A DNA stretch of 64,000 bases, taken from the NCBI RefSeq assembly GCF_050750585.1, contig NZ_JBOJLM010000011.1, positions 57,305-121,304 on the forward strand. Direction: 5' to 3'. Under the pieces are notes generated by a model that was given only the letters and a program-made list of their open reading frames with translations, made no database searches and was not told where the DNA came from. Made by a program: the position numbers and the translations under genes. This document shows positions 17,425 through 27,451 of the stretch, piece after piece (the first letter of the stretch is position 1; each line of letters opens with the position of its first letter). This DNA is from Salinimicrobium sp050750585. Its GTDB lineage: Bacteria > Bacteroidota > Bacteroidia > Flavobacteriales > Flavobacteriaceae.

Positions 17425-17817
17425 GTGAAAATTCTAGCAACCACTTTTTTATCCGTCATTTTCTTGTTCCAATCTTCGGGACCAGTAACGGATTGGTGCT
17501 GTGAACTACTGAAAATACCAAATCTTGTTGAGCATTATAAAGAACAATCGGCAGATACCGGTATTACTTTTTTTGATTTCATAGATTATCATTATGGGGA
17601 TCAGAAAAAATTTCCGGGCCACGAGAAGGATAATCATGATGGTGAACTTCCATTACAAGGCAACCACTCGTGTTATCATGGCATGGCCTATGTTGATTCG
17701 CCGAATCTTGAAACCTATTCCTTAGGAATTCCAGAAGCAAAAACTAATTCTTTATTCTACCAACCTCCATTTTCCTCGGCCAGTTTAGGTACTATCTTTC
17801 AACCACCCCAAGTTTAA
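17425..17817 (+). CDS. Small secreted His/Cys-containing protein of the Cus module
   Basis: 130 residues beginning at GTG (KILATTFLSVIFLFQSSG), a signal peptide. The mature part has DWCCELL, repeated His-Asp pairs (HEKDNHDGE) and NHSCYHGM, possible metal ligands. No family recognised; such proteins commonly precede cusA-type genes in flavobacteria, from memory. A TATCTTTG box ends five bases before the GTG, implying a leaderless mRNA. It leads the run 17425-24082 on the plus strand. Confidence 0.7.
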   Translation: MKILATTFLSVIFLFQSSGPVTDWCCELLKIPNLVEHYKEQSADTGITFFDFIDYHYGDQKKFPGHEKDNHDGELPLQGNHSCYHGMAYVDSPNLETYSLGIPEAKTNSLFYQPPFSSASLGTIFQPPQV

Positions 17818-17910
17818 TTTAACTTTTGTGATAGGATAATTATATCCTGACGCCATTGACTTCTTTAATGGCCATCTCATCTATTTACGTTGAATTAAAT
17901 TCTATTATTA

Positions 17911-20900
17911 ATGATTAACAAAATTATAGCATTCTCTATAAACAACAAGTTTATAGTAGGACTGCTAACATTGGCACTTATAGGAGCCGGAATATGGTCG
18001 ATGATGACCGTGAACCTGGGTTCAGTTCCTGATATTACAAATAACCAGGTACAGGTGATTACCCAATCTCCCAGCTTAGGTACTGAAGATATTGAACAGT
18101 TTGTCACTTATCCGGTCGAACTGGCAATGGGTAATCTCCCCGGGGTGACTGAATTACGATCTGTTTCCCGCTTTGGACTATCCGTGGTAACCATCGTCTT
18201 TGAAGATGACATGGGAACTTATTTGCCCCGGCAGCTGGTTCAGGAAAAATTGACAGAGCTGCAGGAAACCATTCCCGAAAACTTTGGTAGCCCAACTATG
18301 GGGCCTATTTCCACCGGGCTGGGACAGATTTATGAATATACCATCCAGCCACAACCAGATTATGAAGAGGAGTATACTCCTACGGAGCTCCGAAGTATTC
18401 AGGACTGGATTATTAAGAGACAGCTGACACTCCTTGAAGGTGTTGTAGAAGTGAATTCCTTTGGAGGATACATCAAACAGTACGAAGTAGCTATTAGTCC
18501 TGAGAAATTAAATGCGCTGGATGTAAGCATCTCCCAGGTTTACGAGGCCCTGGCCCGGAACAATGTAAATACCGGGGGAGCCTACATTGAAAGGAACAGA
18601 ATGTCCAACTTCATTCGGGGAGAAGGCCTGATCCAGTCTTTAGATGACATCAGGAAAATAGTGGTTACCAATGAAAACGGGATTCCTGTTACAGTTGGAA
18701 ATATTGCCGAAAAAGTGAGTTTCGGAAGTCAGGTGCGTTATGGTGCTTTTACTCAGGATGGAGAGGAAGCTGTGGGCGGTATTATTATGATGCTGAGGGG
18801 CTCAAACCCCAATGCGGTAATACAGAGGGTCCAGGAAAGGATGGCGGAGGTAGAAGAATCCTTGCCGGAAGGACTTGAAATAAGGCCCATCATTGACCAA
18901 AGCGCCCTTATTGGAAGAACAACCGATACCGTGACTAAAAACCTGTTGGAAGGTGCTTTAATCGTAATCTTTGCATTGGTATTCCTATTGGGGAGTTTGC
19001 GTGGGGGCCTCATTACAGCCACTACCATTCCGCTGTCCTTGCTCTTTGCCTTCATCCTGATGAAGCAGTTTGGGGTTTGGGCAAATTTAATGAGCCTGGG
19101 GGCCATTGACTTCGGGATAATTATTGATGGGGCGGTTATTATTATAGAAGGTGCCGTTTATGAAATCCATAAAAGGATCAAAGCCGGAAAAGTCAAATTT
19201 AATCAGGCGGTCATGGATGAGGTCGCTTACGATTCCGGAAGCACTATGATGGGGTCGGCATTTTTCGGCCAGGTTATCATCCTTATTGTGTTTACACCCA
19301 TCTTGTTCCTAACAGGAGTGGAAGGCAAAATGTTCAAGCCAATGGCCTATACTTTTGGTTTTGCAATGATAGGTGCCATTATCTTGTGCCTTACCTACGT
19401 TCCTATGATGACGGCATTGTTTATGAAGCCGATTGAAAACAAGAAAAACTGGTATGGCAAGTTAGAACGCTGGCTGGAAAGAGTCAGTGATAAAATCATT
19501 GGTGGCATTCACCGTGCTTACCTTCCGCTCTTAAAAGCTTCCCTCCGCCTCAAAGCTGCGGTGATCATAGGATCTATTGTTTTATTGGGGGCTGCAGGCT
19601 ATGTTTTTTCCGCGATGGGGGGAGAATTTATTCCGCAGCTGGATGAAGGGGACATTGCCATGCAAGCTTTAATCCGTCCAGGTAGTTCATTAAATGAATC
19701 TATTGAAGTCTCTAAAAAAATTGAGACCTTACTTTTGGACAACTTCCCGGAAATAGAGACAGCAACAGCCCGAATTGGGGTGGCCGATATTCCTACTGAT
19801 CCCATGCCGATGGATATAGCAGATATGTACATCATACTCGAAAAAGACAGGGACAAATGGGTTTCTGCTGACACAAAAGAGGAACTCATTGAACAAATCC
19901 AGGACCTACTCAATAAAAACCTCACAGGTGTCAACCTTGTTTTTACCCAACCTATAGAGCTAAGGTTTAATGAGCTATTGGAAGGGGTAAGAGAAGATAT
20001 TGCGGTAAAACTCTATGGCGAGGATTTGGAAGTTCTATCCACTAAGGTTCAGGAAATGGCAGAGATTATTCAAACTGTACCCGGAACAGGAGATGTAAAT
20101 GCAGAGAGAACTTCTGGTCTCCCACAAATGACGGTACGCTACAATCGTGACAAGTTAGCACAGTACGGGCTGGAAATCGAAAAAATAAATGAATATATAA
20201 ATACCGCTTTTGCAGGTGGAGTGGCAGGAGTGGTTTTTGAAGGAGAAAGACGTTTCGACCTGGTAGTGCGCTTTGATGAAGAGCACCGACAGAGTATTGA
20301 AGATATACGGACTTTATACATTGATCTGCCTAATGGTACCCAAGTCCCGATTAATGAAGTAGCTGATATCAGCTTTGTTCCCGGGCCAATGCAAATTTCC
20401 AGAGACGACACCTATCGCAGAACATACGTTGGGGTAAATGTGAGGGGCCGTGACGTAGAGTCGGTTGTGAATGATATTCAGGCAAAACTGGGTGCCGAAC
20501 TGGATTTACCTCCAGGTTACTACATTTCTTATGGCGGTGAGTTTGAGAACCTTCAAAATGCCAAAGACCGCCTGATTATTGTGGTGCCTATCGCTCTCTT
20601 GCTGATATTCGTGCTGCTGTATTTTGCCCTGGGCTCATTCTCGCAGTCTATCATGATTTATATGGCCATTCCATTAGCGGCCATTGGGGGTGTTTTCGCC
20701 CTGTGGCTCCGGGACATGCCCTTTAGTATCTCTGCAGGTGTAGGCTTTATCGTGCTCTTTGGAGTGGCAGTACTTAACGGTCTGGTCCTGGTGAATCGCT
20801 TTAATTCATTAAAAGAAGAAGGCGTAACCAGTATCAAAGACCGGATTTTTATGGGTACGAAAGAACGAATCAGGCCGATCATGCTTACAGCGGTAACAGA

Positions 20901-22386
20901 TATTTTAGGATTTATGCCAATGGCATTTTCTTCTTCGGCCGGTGCAGAGGTGCAGCGCCCTTTAGCAACCGTGGTTATTGGAGGTATGCTTACAGCTACC
21001 CTTCTCACCCTTGTGGTGTTGCCAGTCCTTTATACTTTAATAGAAAATATGAAAAACAGAAGAAATAGTAATAACAATAATGGCTTTGCACCAGCCCCTG
21101 CAATAGTGGTGGCATTGCTTTCTGTCGGAAGCCTCTTAGGATTTAGCACCCCTGCAGAGGCACAGGAAAACAGTTCTTCACAGAAAAATTCTCCGGCTCA
21201 GGCTGAAATAATTGTCCAACAGGATTCTTTGCCAGTCCTCTCGTTAGAAGAGGCCAAGGAACGGGCAATAGAGGCTTTTCCGAGAATAAGAGCTGCTGCC
21301 CTGGAGATAGAAAGTCAGCAGGCTTTAAAGAAAACGGCCTGGGACCTTGGTAATACCCAGATATTCACCGGCGCAGAAGAAATTAGCGGTGGTTCGAGTA
21401 ATGCTGATCTTGGTGTCTATACACAAATTGGGGTTCAGCAACAGAATATCGACATCTTTGGTATTGCGCCACGCCTGAAGTTGCAGAAGGAAAGGGTGGC
21501 CCTGGCAGAAGAAGCCCTTGATCTTTCCATTCTTGAAGTAGAACTGGAGGTAAGTCAGGCCTGGGCGTCGGTATATGCTGCTAAAAATGAGTATGAGACC
21601 TTATACAGTCTGGATTCAGCCTTTACCGATATTGAGAGAGCTGCACAGATCAGGTTGGAAACAGAGACAATCTCGAGACTTGAATACCTGGCTACGGTAA
21701 ACCAGGGCAATGAAGTTGAAATACAAAAAGAGCAGGCCTATAGGGATTATCTTGGAGCCTTGCAGCGATTCAACCTGTGGTTTGCCAGTGACACACTTTA
21801 CACGGTACCTAATGTTCCTGCCGATCAGTTTGATGAGCCCATTAGCGGATTACTGCAACCCCTTGGGAACCATCCCCTGCTCAATGTGTATGAACAAAGG
21901 ATAGAGGTGGCTGATGCAACCCTAAGGGAGAGGCGATCGCAGTTTCTTCCGAAATTTCAGGCGCAGTACGGCAGGCAGAAAATTGACGGCCAAACCGGCT
22001 TTTATCAATATCAGGTAGGGATCAGCATTCCTTTGTTCTTTGGACCTGAATTGGGCAGAACACAATCAGCAAAAATAAACCGCGAAATAGCTGAAGCTAA
22101 TTTACAGCAGACGCAGTTTGAGCTAAAGACAGCTTATGCTGAGGCACGCGAAGAATACCTGAAGTGGCTTAATTCCTGGACATACTATCAGGAAGAAGCG
22201 CTACCCTTGGCCAGAGAACAGCGGGCAGGGGCCATCATCGCTTATCGGGAAGGAGCAATTGACTATGTGACTTTCCTGCAAAACATACGCGATGCCGTAC
22301 GCATAGAAGTGAATGCCTGGCAGGCATTGGGCAGCTATCTTGATAGCCGCTCCCAACTCGAATATTATATAAATACTTCAGAATAA
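17911..22386 (+). CDS. CusA/CzcA heavy-metal RND pump fused to a TolC-type outer membrane channel
   Basis: 1491 residues. Residues 1 to about 1050 are a complete heavy-metal-efflux RND pump: 12 TM segments, two large periplasmic loops, and the proton-relay/metal region in GAIDFGIIIDGAVIIIEG. A hydrophobic linker with a signal-like PAEAQ end (about 1060-1087) leads to a TolC/CusC-like part (about 1090-1491) with two repeated coiled-coil halves (KERAIEAFPRIRAAALEIE; AKINREIAEANLQQTQFEL). With CusB it would export Cu(I)/Ag(I) or divalent metals. The fusion is known in Bacteroidota; how the linker is processed so that the channel reaches the outer membrane is unclear. Confidence 0.93.
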   Translation: MINKIIAFSINNKFIVGLLTLALIGAGIWSMMTVNLGSVPDITNNQVQVITQSPSLGTEDIEQFVTYPVELAMGNLPGVTELRSVSRFGLSVVTIVFEDDMGTYLPRQLVQEKLTELQETIPENFGSPTMGPISTGLGQIYEYTIQPQPDYEEEYTPTELRSIQDWIIKRQLTLLEGVVEVNSFGGYIKQYEVAISPEKLNALDVSISQVYEALARNNVNTGGAYIERNRMSNFIRGEGLIQSLDDIRKIVVTNENGIPVTVGNIAEKVSFGSQVRYGAFTQDGEEAVGGIIMMLRGSNPNAVIQRVQERMAEVEESLPEGLEIRPIIDQSALIGRTTDTVTKNLLEGALIVIFALVFLLGSLRGGLITATTIPLSLLFAFILMKQFGVWANLMSLGAIDFGIIIDGAVIIIEGAVYEIHKRIKAGKVKFNQAVMDEVAYDSGSTMMGSAFFGQVIILIVFTPILFLTGVEGKMFKPMAYTFGFAMIGAIILCLTYVPMMTALFMKPIENKKNWYGKLERWLERVSDKIIGGIHRAYLPLLKASLRLKAAVIIGSIVLLGAAGYVFSAMGGEFIPQLDEGDIAMQALIRPGSSLNESIEVSKKIETLLLDNFPEIETATARIGVADIPTDPMPMDIADMYIILEKDRDKWVSADTKEELIEQIQDLLNKNLTGVNLVFTQPIELRFNELLEGVREDIAVKLYGEDLEVLSTKVQEMAEIIQTVPGTGDVNAERTSGLPQMTVRYNRDKLAQYGLEIEKINEYINTAFAGGVAGVVFEGERRFDLVVRFDEEHRQSIEDIRTLYIDLPNGTQVPINEVADISFVPGPMQISRDDTYRRTYVGVNVRGRDVESVVNDIQAKLGAELDLPPGYYISYGGEFENLQNAKDRLIIVVPIALLLIFVLLYFALGSFSQSIMIYMAIPLAAIGGVFALWLRDMPFSISAGVGFIVLFGVAVLNGLVLVNRFNSLKEEGVTSIKDRIFMGTKERIRPIMLTAVTDILGFMPMAFSSSAGAEVQRPLATVVIGGMLTATLLTLVVLPVLYTLIENMKNRRNSNNNNGFAPAPAIVVALLSVGSLLGFSTPAEAQENSSSQKNSPAQAEIIVQQDSLPVLSLEEAKERAIEAFPRIRAAALEIESQQALKKTAWDLGNTQIFTGAEEISGGSSNADLGVYTQIGVQQQNIDIFGIAPRLKLQKERVALAEEALDLSILEVELEVSQAWASVYAAKNEYETLYSLDSAFTDIERAAQIRLETETISRLEYLATVNQGNEVEIQKEQAYRDYLGALQRFNLWFASDTLYTVPNVPADQFDEPISGLLQPLGNHPLLNVYEQRIEVADATLRERRSQFLPKFQAQYGRQKIDGQTGFYQYQVGISIPLFFGPELGRTQSAKINREIAEANLQQTQFELKTAYAEAREEYLKWLNSWTYYQEEALPLAREQRAGAIIAYREGAIDYVTFLQNIRDAVRIEVNAWQALGSYLDSRSQLEYYINTSE

Positions 22387-22416
22387 GATAATTAATTAAT
22401 AGACAAAGATATAAAA

Positions 22417-23658
22417 ATGAAAAAGCACATTATAAAACTGTTCACATTGCTCATTACGGTAAGCTTTCTTTCAGCCTGCAATGGCGGAGAAGGCAAAGGT
22501 ACGGAAGAAGCGTCCCCTGAAGCTCAGGAAGAACATTCTGCAGAAGAAGAAGGAGGTCATGAAGAAGGAGAAGAAGGAGGAGGAATGGGTGAAGTGCATC
22601 TTTCCAGTCTCAAGTTCAACAGTTTGGAAATAAAAGTGGACACCCTGCCCACAAGGCCCATTTCCGATATAGTAGAAGCTACCGGACAACTGGAAGTCCC
22701 ACCACAATATGAAGCTACAGTAACTGCTTTTATAGGAGCCAATATAACTTCTATTGAGGTCATTGAGGGGGATCAAGTAAGCAAAGGTAAGGTACTGGCA
22801 TATCTATCCCATCCTAACCTCACCAGGTTACAAACCGATTATATGACAGCTTACAGCCGTTTGCAGAACCTGGAGCAAGAATTTAATCGTCAACAAAGGC
22901 TTTATGAACAAGAAGTAGGTTCAGGCAAACTTTTTCAACAGGCACAGGCCGATTATCGTGTTGTGCAGGCAGAGGTTCAAGGGTTTGAATCACAGCTCAG
23001 GCAGTTAAACCTTAATGTTGCTGGCATACGAGAAGGAAATATTGTCGAGAATGTTCCTGTAGTCAGTCCAATAAAAGGGAGCATTGAAGATGTAAGTGTG
23101 CAGGTAGGACAATATGTTGATCCCCAAACCGAGCTATTCGAAGTGATCAACGCCGAACATGTGCATGCAGATTTAATGGTCTTTGCCAAAGATGTATATA
23201 AAGTCAAGGAGGGACAAAAGGTCCTGTTACAAATGGAATCAGTGCCCGGCCAGACTTATACTGCTGAAATTTATTCTATCGGCAAGAAATTTGAACAGAA
23301 TCCCAGGGCTGTCCACGTGCATGCAGAGATACAGGAAGATTCAGAAAACCTGGTACCGGGCATGTACATCAACGGCAGGATCGTTACGGGCACAGGAACA
23401 GAAGTAACAGCCTTACCGAAAGAAGCAATTATTGAGGAAGAAGACAAATCCTACATCTTTATTGCTGAAGAGCACGAGGAGGACGGGGAAACCGAGTGGT
23501 CTTTTAAGCCGGTGGAAGTGGTGACAGGAGAAGAAAATGAAGGATGGGTGGAAATTAAATTATTGCAACCTTTACCTGAAGGTGCAAAGGTGGCGTGGAA
23601 CAATGCTTATTATTTGATAGCAGAAATGAAGAAGAGCCAGACTTCTCACGGTCATTAA
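22417..23658 (+). CDS. CusB/CzcB periplasmic adaptor lipoprotein
   Basis: 413 residues. A lipobox (SFLSAC, about residue 21) anchors it to a membrane, followed by an acidic, His-bearing stretch (EEHSAEEEGGHEEGEE, about 38-55) that could hold metal. The membrane-fusion-protein core follows: the lipoyl half ATVTAFIGANITSIEVIEGD, a coiled coil (about 145-200), the second lipoyl half and beta-barrel. It links the RND pump to the channel, and lies 30 bases after the pump gene. Confidence 0.93.
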   Translation: MKKHIIKLFTLLITVSFLSACNGGEGKGTEEASPEAQEEHSAEEEGGHEEGEEGGGMGEVHLSSLKFNSLEIKVDTLPTRPISDIVEATGQLEVPPQYEATVTAFIGANITSIEVIEGDQVSKGKVLAYLSHPNLTRLQTDYMTAYSRLQNLEQEFNRQQRLYEQEVGSGKLFQQAQADYRVVQAEVQGFESQLRQLNLNVAGIREGNIVENVPVVSPIKGSIEDVSVQVGQYVDPQTELFEVINAEHVHADLMVFAKDVYKVKEGQKVLLQMESVPGQTYTAEIYSIGKKFEQNPRAVHVHAEIQEDSENLVPGMYINGRIVTGTGTEVTALPKEAIIEEEDKSYIFIAEEHEEDGETEWSFKPVEVVTGEENEGWVEIKLLQPLPEGAKVAWNNAYYLIAEMKKSQTSHGH

Positions 23659-23746
23659 ATTAAAAACTTAAATGGATGGGCTCTCTGTATAATGTTTGTC
23701 TTAATTAGTTAACCCAGAGGGTTCATCCTTAATACAAACTATAGCG

Positions 23747-24082
23747 ATGAAAGAAATAAAAGCATTTATAAAACCAAAAAGAGTACAAAAAGTAGTTGAA
23801 GCCCTTAGTGATAGTGGCTTTAATAGCATGACCCTTTCGCAAGGGGAAGGGACCGGTGCATTCAAAGCCAAAGGTGCCAGCCCCTCCCTTGATTTTCGCA
23901 TTACAGATAGTCCCGTAGTGAAACTGGAACTGGTGTGCCAAAATGAAGAAGCACGAAAAGCAATAGACATCATAGTCGAAAATGGAAAGACAACGGATCC
24001 TGGCGACGGAATTATTTATGTTTCAGATATTGAAGATGCGTTTCAAATAAAGACGGGAAAATCCATAAAGAAATTTGATTGA
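23747..24082 (+). CDS. PII-like protein of the heavy-metal-efflux-associated group (PII-NG)
   Basis: 111 residues with the ferredoxin-like PII fold: MKEIKAFIKPKRVQKVVEAL at the start, a T-loop region around GAFKAKGASPSLDFRI, and the second half VKLELVCQNEEARKAIDII with DPGDGIIYVSDIEDAFQI, close to the PII B-loop and C-loop. There is no glnA or amtB nearby. A subgroup named PII-NG has been described as linked to CusABC/CzcABC operons, and position here fits it. It may sense a metabolite or metal and act on the efflux pump; its ligand is unknown. Confidence 0.85.
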   Translation: MKEIKAFIKPKRVQKVVEALSDSGFNSMTLSQGEGTGAFKAKGASPSLDFRITDSPVVKLELVCQNEEARKAIDIIVENGKTTDPGDGIIYVSDIEDAFQIKTGKSIKKFD

Positions 24083-24266
24083 CGGGGAGCAACAACAATA
24101 AAATAAGTCCTGTAAAGGAAGTTCTAACTGTTTGTCTTACTAATGGGATTTCCTTTTCAGGCATAATTTTTTGTAGCTCGAAATTAAAAATACAGGAAGT
24201 AATAAAGGAGACATATAGATGCCATAAGGAAAGTTGTAACTTATAACTGAAAAGAAGAAATGATCT

Positions 24267-24520
24267 ATGAATGATTTTTTGACTGTTCTATTGTTTGCAG
24301 CCATGCCTGCCTTAGGAAATTTTGGCGGAGGTATGTTGGCAGAATTTATAAATGTTTCGGGCAAAACCGTTAATCTATACCAGAACCGCCTTTTTTCTCA
24401 ACCTGACCTTTACGGTAGTCGAATTGATTGGTGGTTTTCTTTCGGGCAGTATTGCCATAATGGCTGGTTCACTGCATGATTTTGCCGATTGCCTTTCTTT
24501 AGGGGAACCTGAAAAAAAGA
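24267..24520 (+). pseudogene. Chimeric remnant: ZIP transporter start joined to a CDF transporter start
   Basis: From 24267 one frame reads LLFAAMPALGNFGGGMLAEF, the N-terminus of a ZIP metal transporter. After about 24375 that frame loses similarity and another frame reads TRTAFFLNLTFTVVELIGGF and AIMAGSLHDFADCLSLG, TM1-2 of a cation diffusion facilitator, ending near 24520. Neither is complete. The join looks like deletion between two metal transporter genes. Confidence 0.7.
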
Positions 24521-24529
24521 CAAGAAATT

Positions 24530-24814
24530 ATGAGGAGGCGAAAAATTTTTATAGCGATTCTAACAGGTGTGGTCTTTGGAATATTGATCATGCAACCGCT
24601 GGTTCTTTCCCTACAAATGAATTATTTACAGGGAGATGAAAATTGGTGGAAGTACCTCCCTGAGAGTTACCAGGAAATATTCAATTTTAGTGATAAAAAT
24701 CAAATCTTGATGAACCTTCTTTTTGCATTGCTGGGGATAGCTCTTGCTTTCATGGTCGCTGTAAGAAAAAGGATATTTAAACTTAAAAAACAAAGTAGAA
24801 GTTCAAGGAGGTGA
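24530..24814 (+). CDS. Small membrane protein, unknown
   Basis: 94 residues: a basic start (MRRRKIFI), a TM segment at about 5-27, a polar aromatic loop (ENWWKYLPESYQEIF), a second TM segment at about 61-80 and a basic tail. No family recognised. It lies between the ZIP/CDF remnant and the metal ATPase on the same strand, so a role with metal transport is possible but unproven. Confidence 0.6.
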   Translation: MRRRKIFIAILTGVVFGILIMQPLVLSLQMNYLQGDENWWKYLPESYQEIFNFSDKNQILMNLLFALLGIALAFMVAVRKRIFKLKKQSRSSRR

Positions 24815-24898
24815 AGGCGCATTAATTAAAAGATCATCGCCAATTTAAAGATTTCAGCGAGAGTTTACCGGACAAGAATCGAAAAACCGATAGAAAAA

Positions 24899-27451
24899 AT
24901 GAAAAAAACGCAAGTAAAACTGCCAATACTCCTGCCGGAAGTTCCCGATGAGAACGATCAATGTGTGCAGAGGCTAATGGATCACCTGCAAAACAGGGAA
25001 GGTATTGAAAAGGTGCATATTGTTTCTGAAAAAGAGGATGATACCCCTCAGCTTTGTTTTCATTACGATCCCGACATTATTTCCATTGCCCATATTACAA
25101 AACTCGCAAAACAGGCAGGGGCATCATTGACCAATGAATTTGGACATACCCTGTTGGAGGTTGAGGGAATACGACATGCAAGGCATGCGAGGAAAATTCA
25201 AAATGCCCTGAGAGGATTGGAGGAGATAATGGAAGCCTCGGTATCCGAATCGGGAATCGTAAGGCTGGAATTCATAAAGGCTAAAACTGATGAAGAAGAT
25301 TTTCGTCAAATCCTGAGGAACGAAGGCCTGAAAATCAAGACTGCCAAAAAGAATAAAAAAGTGCCTCCTGAAACGGCTGAAACCCATAAACATTCCAACA
25401 AAGAGGCAGAGCTTAAAGATGAAGGCCACGCTCATGACCACGGGGGTATTTTAGGAAAAAATACTGAGATGTACTTTTCCATTATTTGCGGGGTGTTATT
25501 GGGCACCGGTTTTGGCCTTTCCTACCTGGAAACTGTGCCCGAATGGGCAAGTTTGGCCTTGTACATAGGCGCCTATTTCTTTGGGGGCTATTACACGGCA
25601 AAAGAAGCCATTGAAACGGTTGCCAAAGGAGGTTTCGAAATTGATTTCCTTATGCTGGTCGCGGCCATCGGGGCAGCCATTCTGGGAGAATGGGCAGAAG
25701 GGGCTTTGCTCCTCTTCCTATTTAGCCTGGGCCATGCACTGGAAAATTACGCCATGAACAAGGCGCGAAAATCTATTGCAGCTTTAGCAGACCTTGCACC
25801 TAAAACTGCTCTGATAAAACGAGATGGAAAGACGCAGGAAGTAAAAATAGAAGAGCTTCAGATAGGTGATATTGTTGTAGTGAGATCCAACACCAAAATT
25901 TCTGCCGATGGTGTTGTTGTTAATGGCAATAGTAGTGTGAACCAGGCACCCATCACCGGTGAGAGCGTCCCTGTGGATAAGTCCCCCGTACCCGATCCTG
26001 ACAGGGACTATTCAAAAGAAAGCGAAATAAAAGAAGAACATCGGGTTTTTGCGGGAACCATCAACGGCAATAGTACCCTGGAAGTAAAGGTGATAAAAAC
26101 CTCTCAGGATTCTACACTGTCAAGACTGGTGACATTAGTGAATGAAGCCCAGACACAGAAATCACCTACCCAATTATTGACTGATAAGTTTGAAAAATAT
26201 TTTGTGCCATCGGTTTTGGCCCTGGTGGTTTTGCTGAATTTCGCCTTTCTGGTCATTGATGAACCTTTTAGTGAGAGTTTCTACAGGGCTATGGCAGTTT
26301 TAGTGGCTGCCAGTCCCTGTGCCCTGGCCATTTCCACACCCAGTGCTGTACTTAGCGGAGTGGCTCGTGCAGCCAGGGGTGGTGTTCTGGTAAAGGGAGG
26401 GCGGCCCCTGGAAGACCTTGGCGTGCTCACCGCTATTGCTTTTGACAAAACCGGTACCCTTACTGAAGGCAAACCAAAGCTCACCAAAGTTATCACTTTA
26501 ACGGACGTAAGTGAAGAGGAACTGCTAAAAACAGCTGTAGCTGTAGAGGCTTTAAGCAACCACCCCCTTGCAAAAGCAGTGGTACGGGACGGCAAAGAAC
26601 GCCTGGGAAATGCACAATTTCCGGAAGCAAGTAATATGGAAGCTGTTTTAGGAAAAGGTATAAAAGCCAGCCTCGGGGAAGATAAGGTGTATATGGGGAA
26701 TCTTGAGCTCTTTGAAGCCCTCGATGATCAAAAGCCTTCAGAAGAAATCGTTGAAAAAGTAAGGGAACAGGAAGCCGCAGGGAACACGACAATGTTGATA
26801 CGCAGGAATGAGGAGTATATTGGAATTATTTCCCTTATGGACACTCCACGGGAAGAAGCTAAAGCCACCTTGGAGGAGCTTAAAAAAATCGGTATTAAAC
26901 GTATGATCATGCTCACCGGGGATAACCAAAAAGTGGCTGATGCGGTGGCCAAAGAAATTGGCCTTACCGATGCCTGGGGAAGCCTGCTTCCCGAGGAAAA
27001 GGTAGATGCTATTAAAAAATTAAAGAAACAGGAGGACAAAGTAGCCATGGTGGGCGATGGAGTGAATGATGCTCCCGCTATGGCACATAGTACCGTGGGT
27101 ATTGCAATGGGGGCAGCAGGATCTGATGTAGCTCTGGAAACCGCCGATATAGCCCTGATGGCCGATAAACTGGAAACGCTGCCCTTTGCAATAGGTTTGA
27201 GCCGGAAAGCCAAAAGCATCATCAAACAAAACCTTTGGGTAAGCCTGGGGATTGTAGCTTTATTAATTCCGGCCACTATCTTCGGGTTTGCCAACATTGG
27301 TATAGCAGTACTGGTTCACGAAGGTTCTACATTATTGGTAGTGGGCAATGCTTTGAGATTATTAGCTTATAACAATAAGAAAACTGCCTTTCCCGGAGGC
27401 CGTATAAAACAAATTCATGAATTAAAACAAGAAAATAATGTCAGAATTTAA
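24899..27451 (+). CDS. P1B-4-type heavy-metal ATPase (SPC/HEGST)
   Basis: 850 residues. Two N-terminal ferredoxin-like domains (about 5-85 and 85-150) have HMA shape but no CxxC, followed by a His-rich linker (HKHSNKEAELK, GHAHDHGG). P-type ATPase motifs: TGES, SPC in TM6 (AASPCALAIST), the phosphorylated Asp516 in DKTGTLTEG, and MVGDGVNDAPAM. TM8 has HEGST. SPC plus HEGS/GT defines subgroup P1B-4, reported for Co, Fe or Zn export, unlike the CPC of Cu/Zn/Cd pumps. It overlaps the OsmC gene by 14 bases. Confidence 0.93.
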   Translation: MKKTQVKLPILLPEVPDENDQCVQRLMDHLQNREGIEKVHIVSEKEDDTPQLCFHYDPDIISIAHITKLAKQAGASLTNEFGHTLLEVEGIRHARHARKIQNALRGLEEIMEASVSESGIVRLEFIKAKTDEEDFRQILRNEGLKIKTAKKNKKVPPETAETHKHSNKEAELKDEGHAHDHGGILGKNTEMYFSIICGVLLGTGFGLSYLETVPEWASLALYIGAYFFGGYYTAKEAIETVAKGGFEIDFLMLVAAIGAAILGEWAEGALLLFLFSLGHALENYAMNKARKSIAALADLAPKTALIKRDGKTQEVKIEELQIGDIVVVRSNTKISADGVVVNGNSSVNQAPITGESVPVDKSPVPDPDRDYSKESEIKEEHRVFAGTINGNSTLEVKVIKTSQDSTLSRLVTLVNEAQTQKSPTQLLTDKFEKYFVPSVLALVVLLNFAFLVIDEPFSESFYRAMAVLVAASPCALAISTPSAVLSGVARAARGGVLVKGGRPLEDLGVLTAIAFDKTGTLTEGKPKLTKVITLTDVSEEELLKTAVAVEALSNHPLAKAVVRDGKERLGNAQFPEASNMEAVLGKGIKASLGEDKVYMGNLELFEALDDQKPSEEIVEKVREQEAAGNTTMLIRRNEEYIGIISLMDTPREEAKATLEELKKIGIKRMIMLTGDNQKVADAVAKEIGLTDAWGSLLPEEKVDAIKKLKKQEDKVAMVGDGVNDAPAMAHSTVGIAMGAAGSDVALETADIALMADKLETLPFAIGLSRKAKSIIKQNLWVSLGIVALLIPATIFGFANIGIAVLVHEGSTLLVVGNALRLLAYNNKKTAFPGGRIKQIHELKQENNVRI

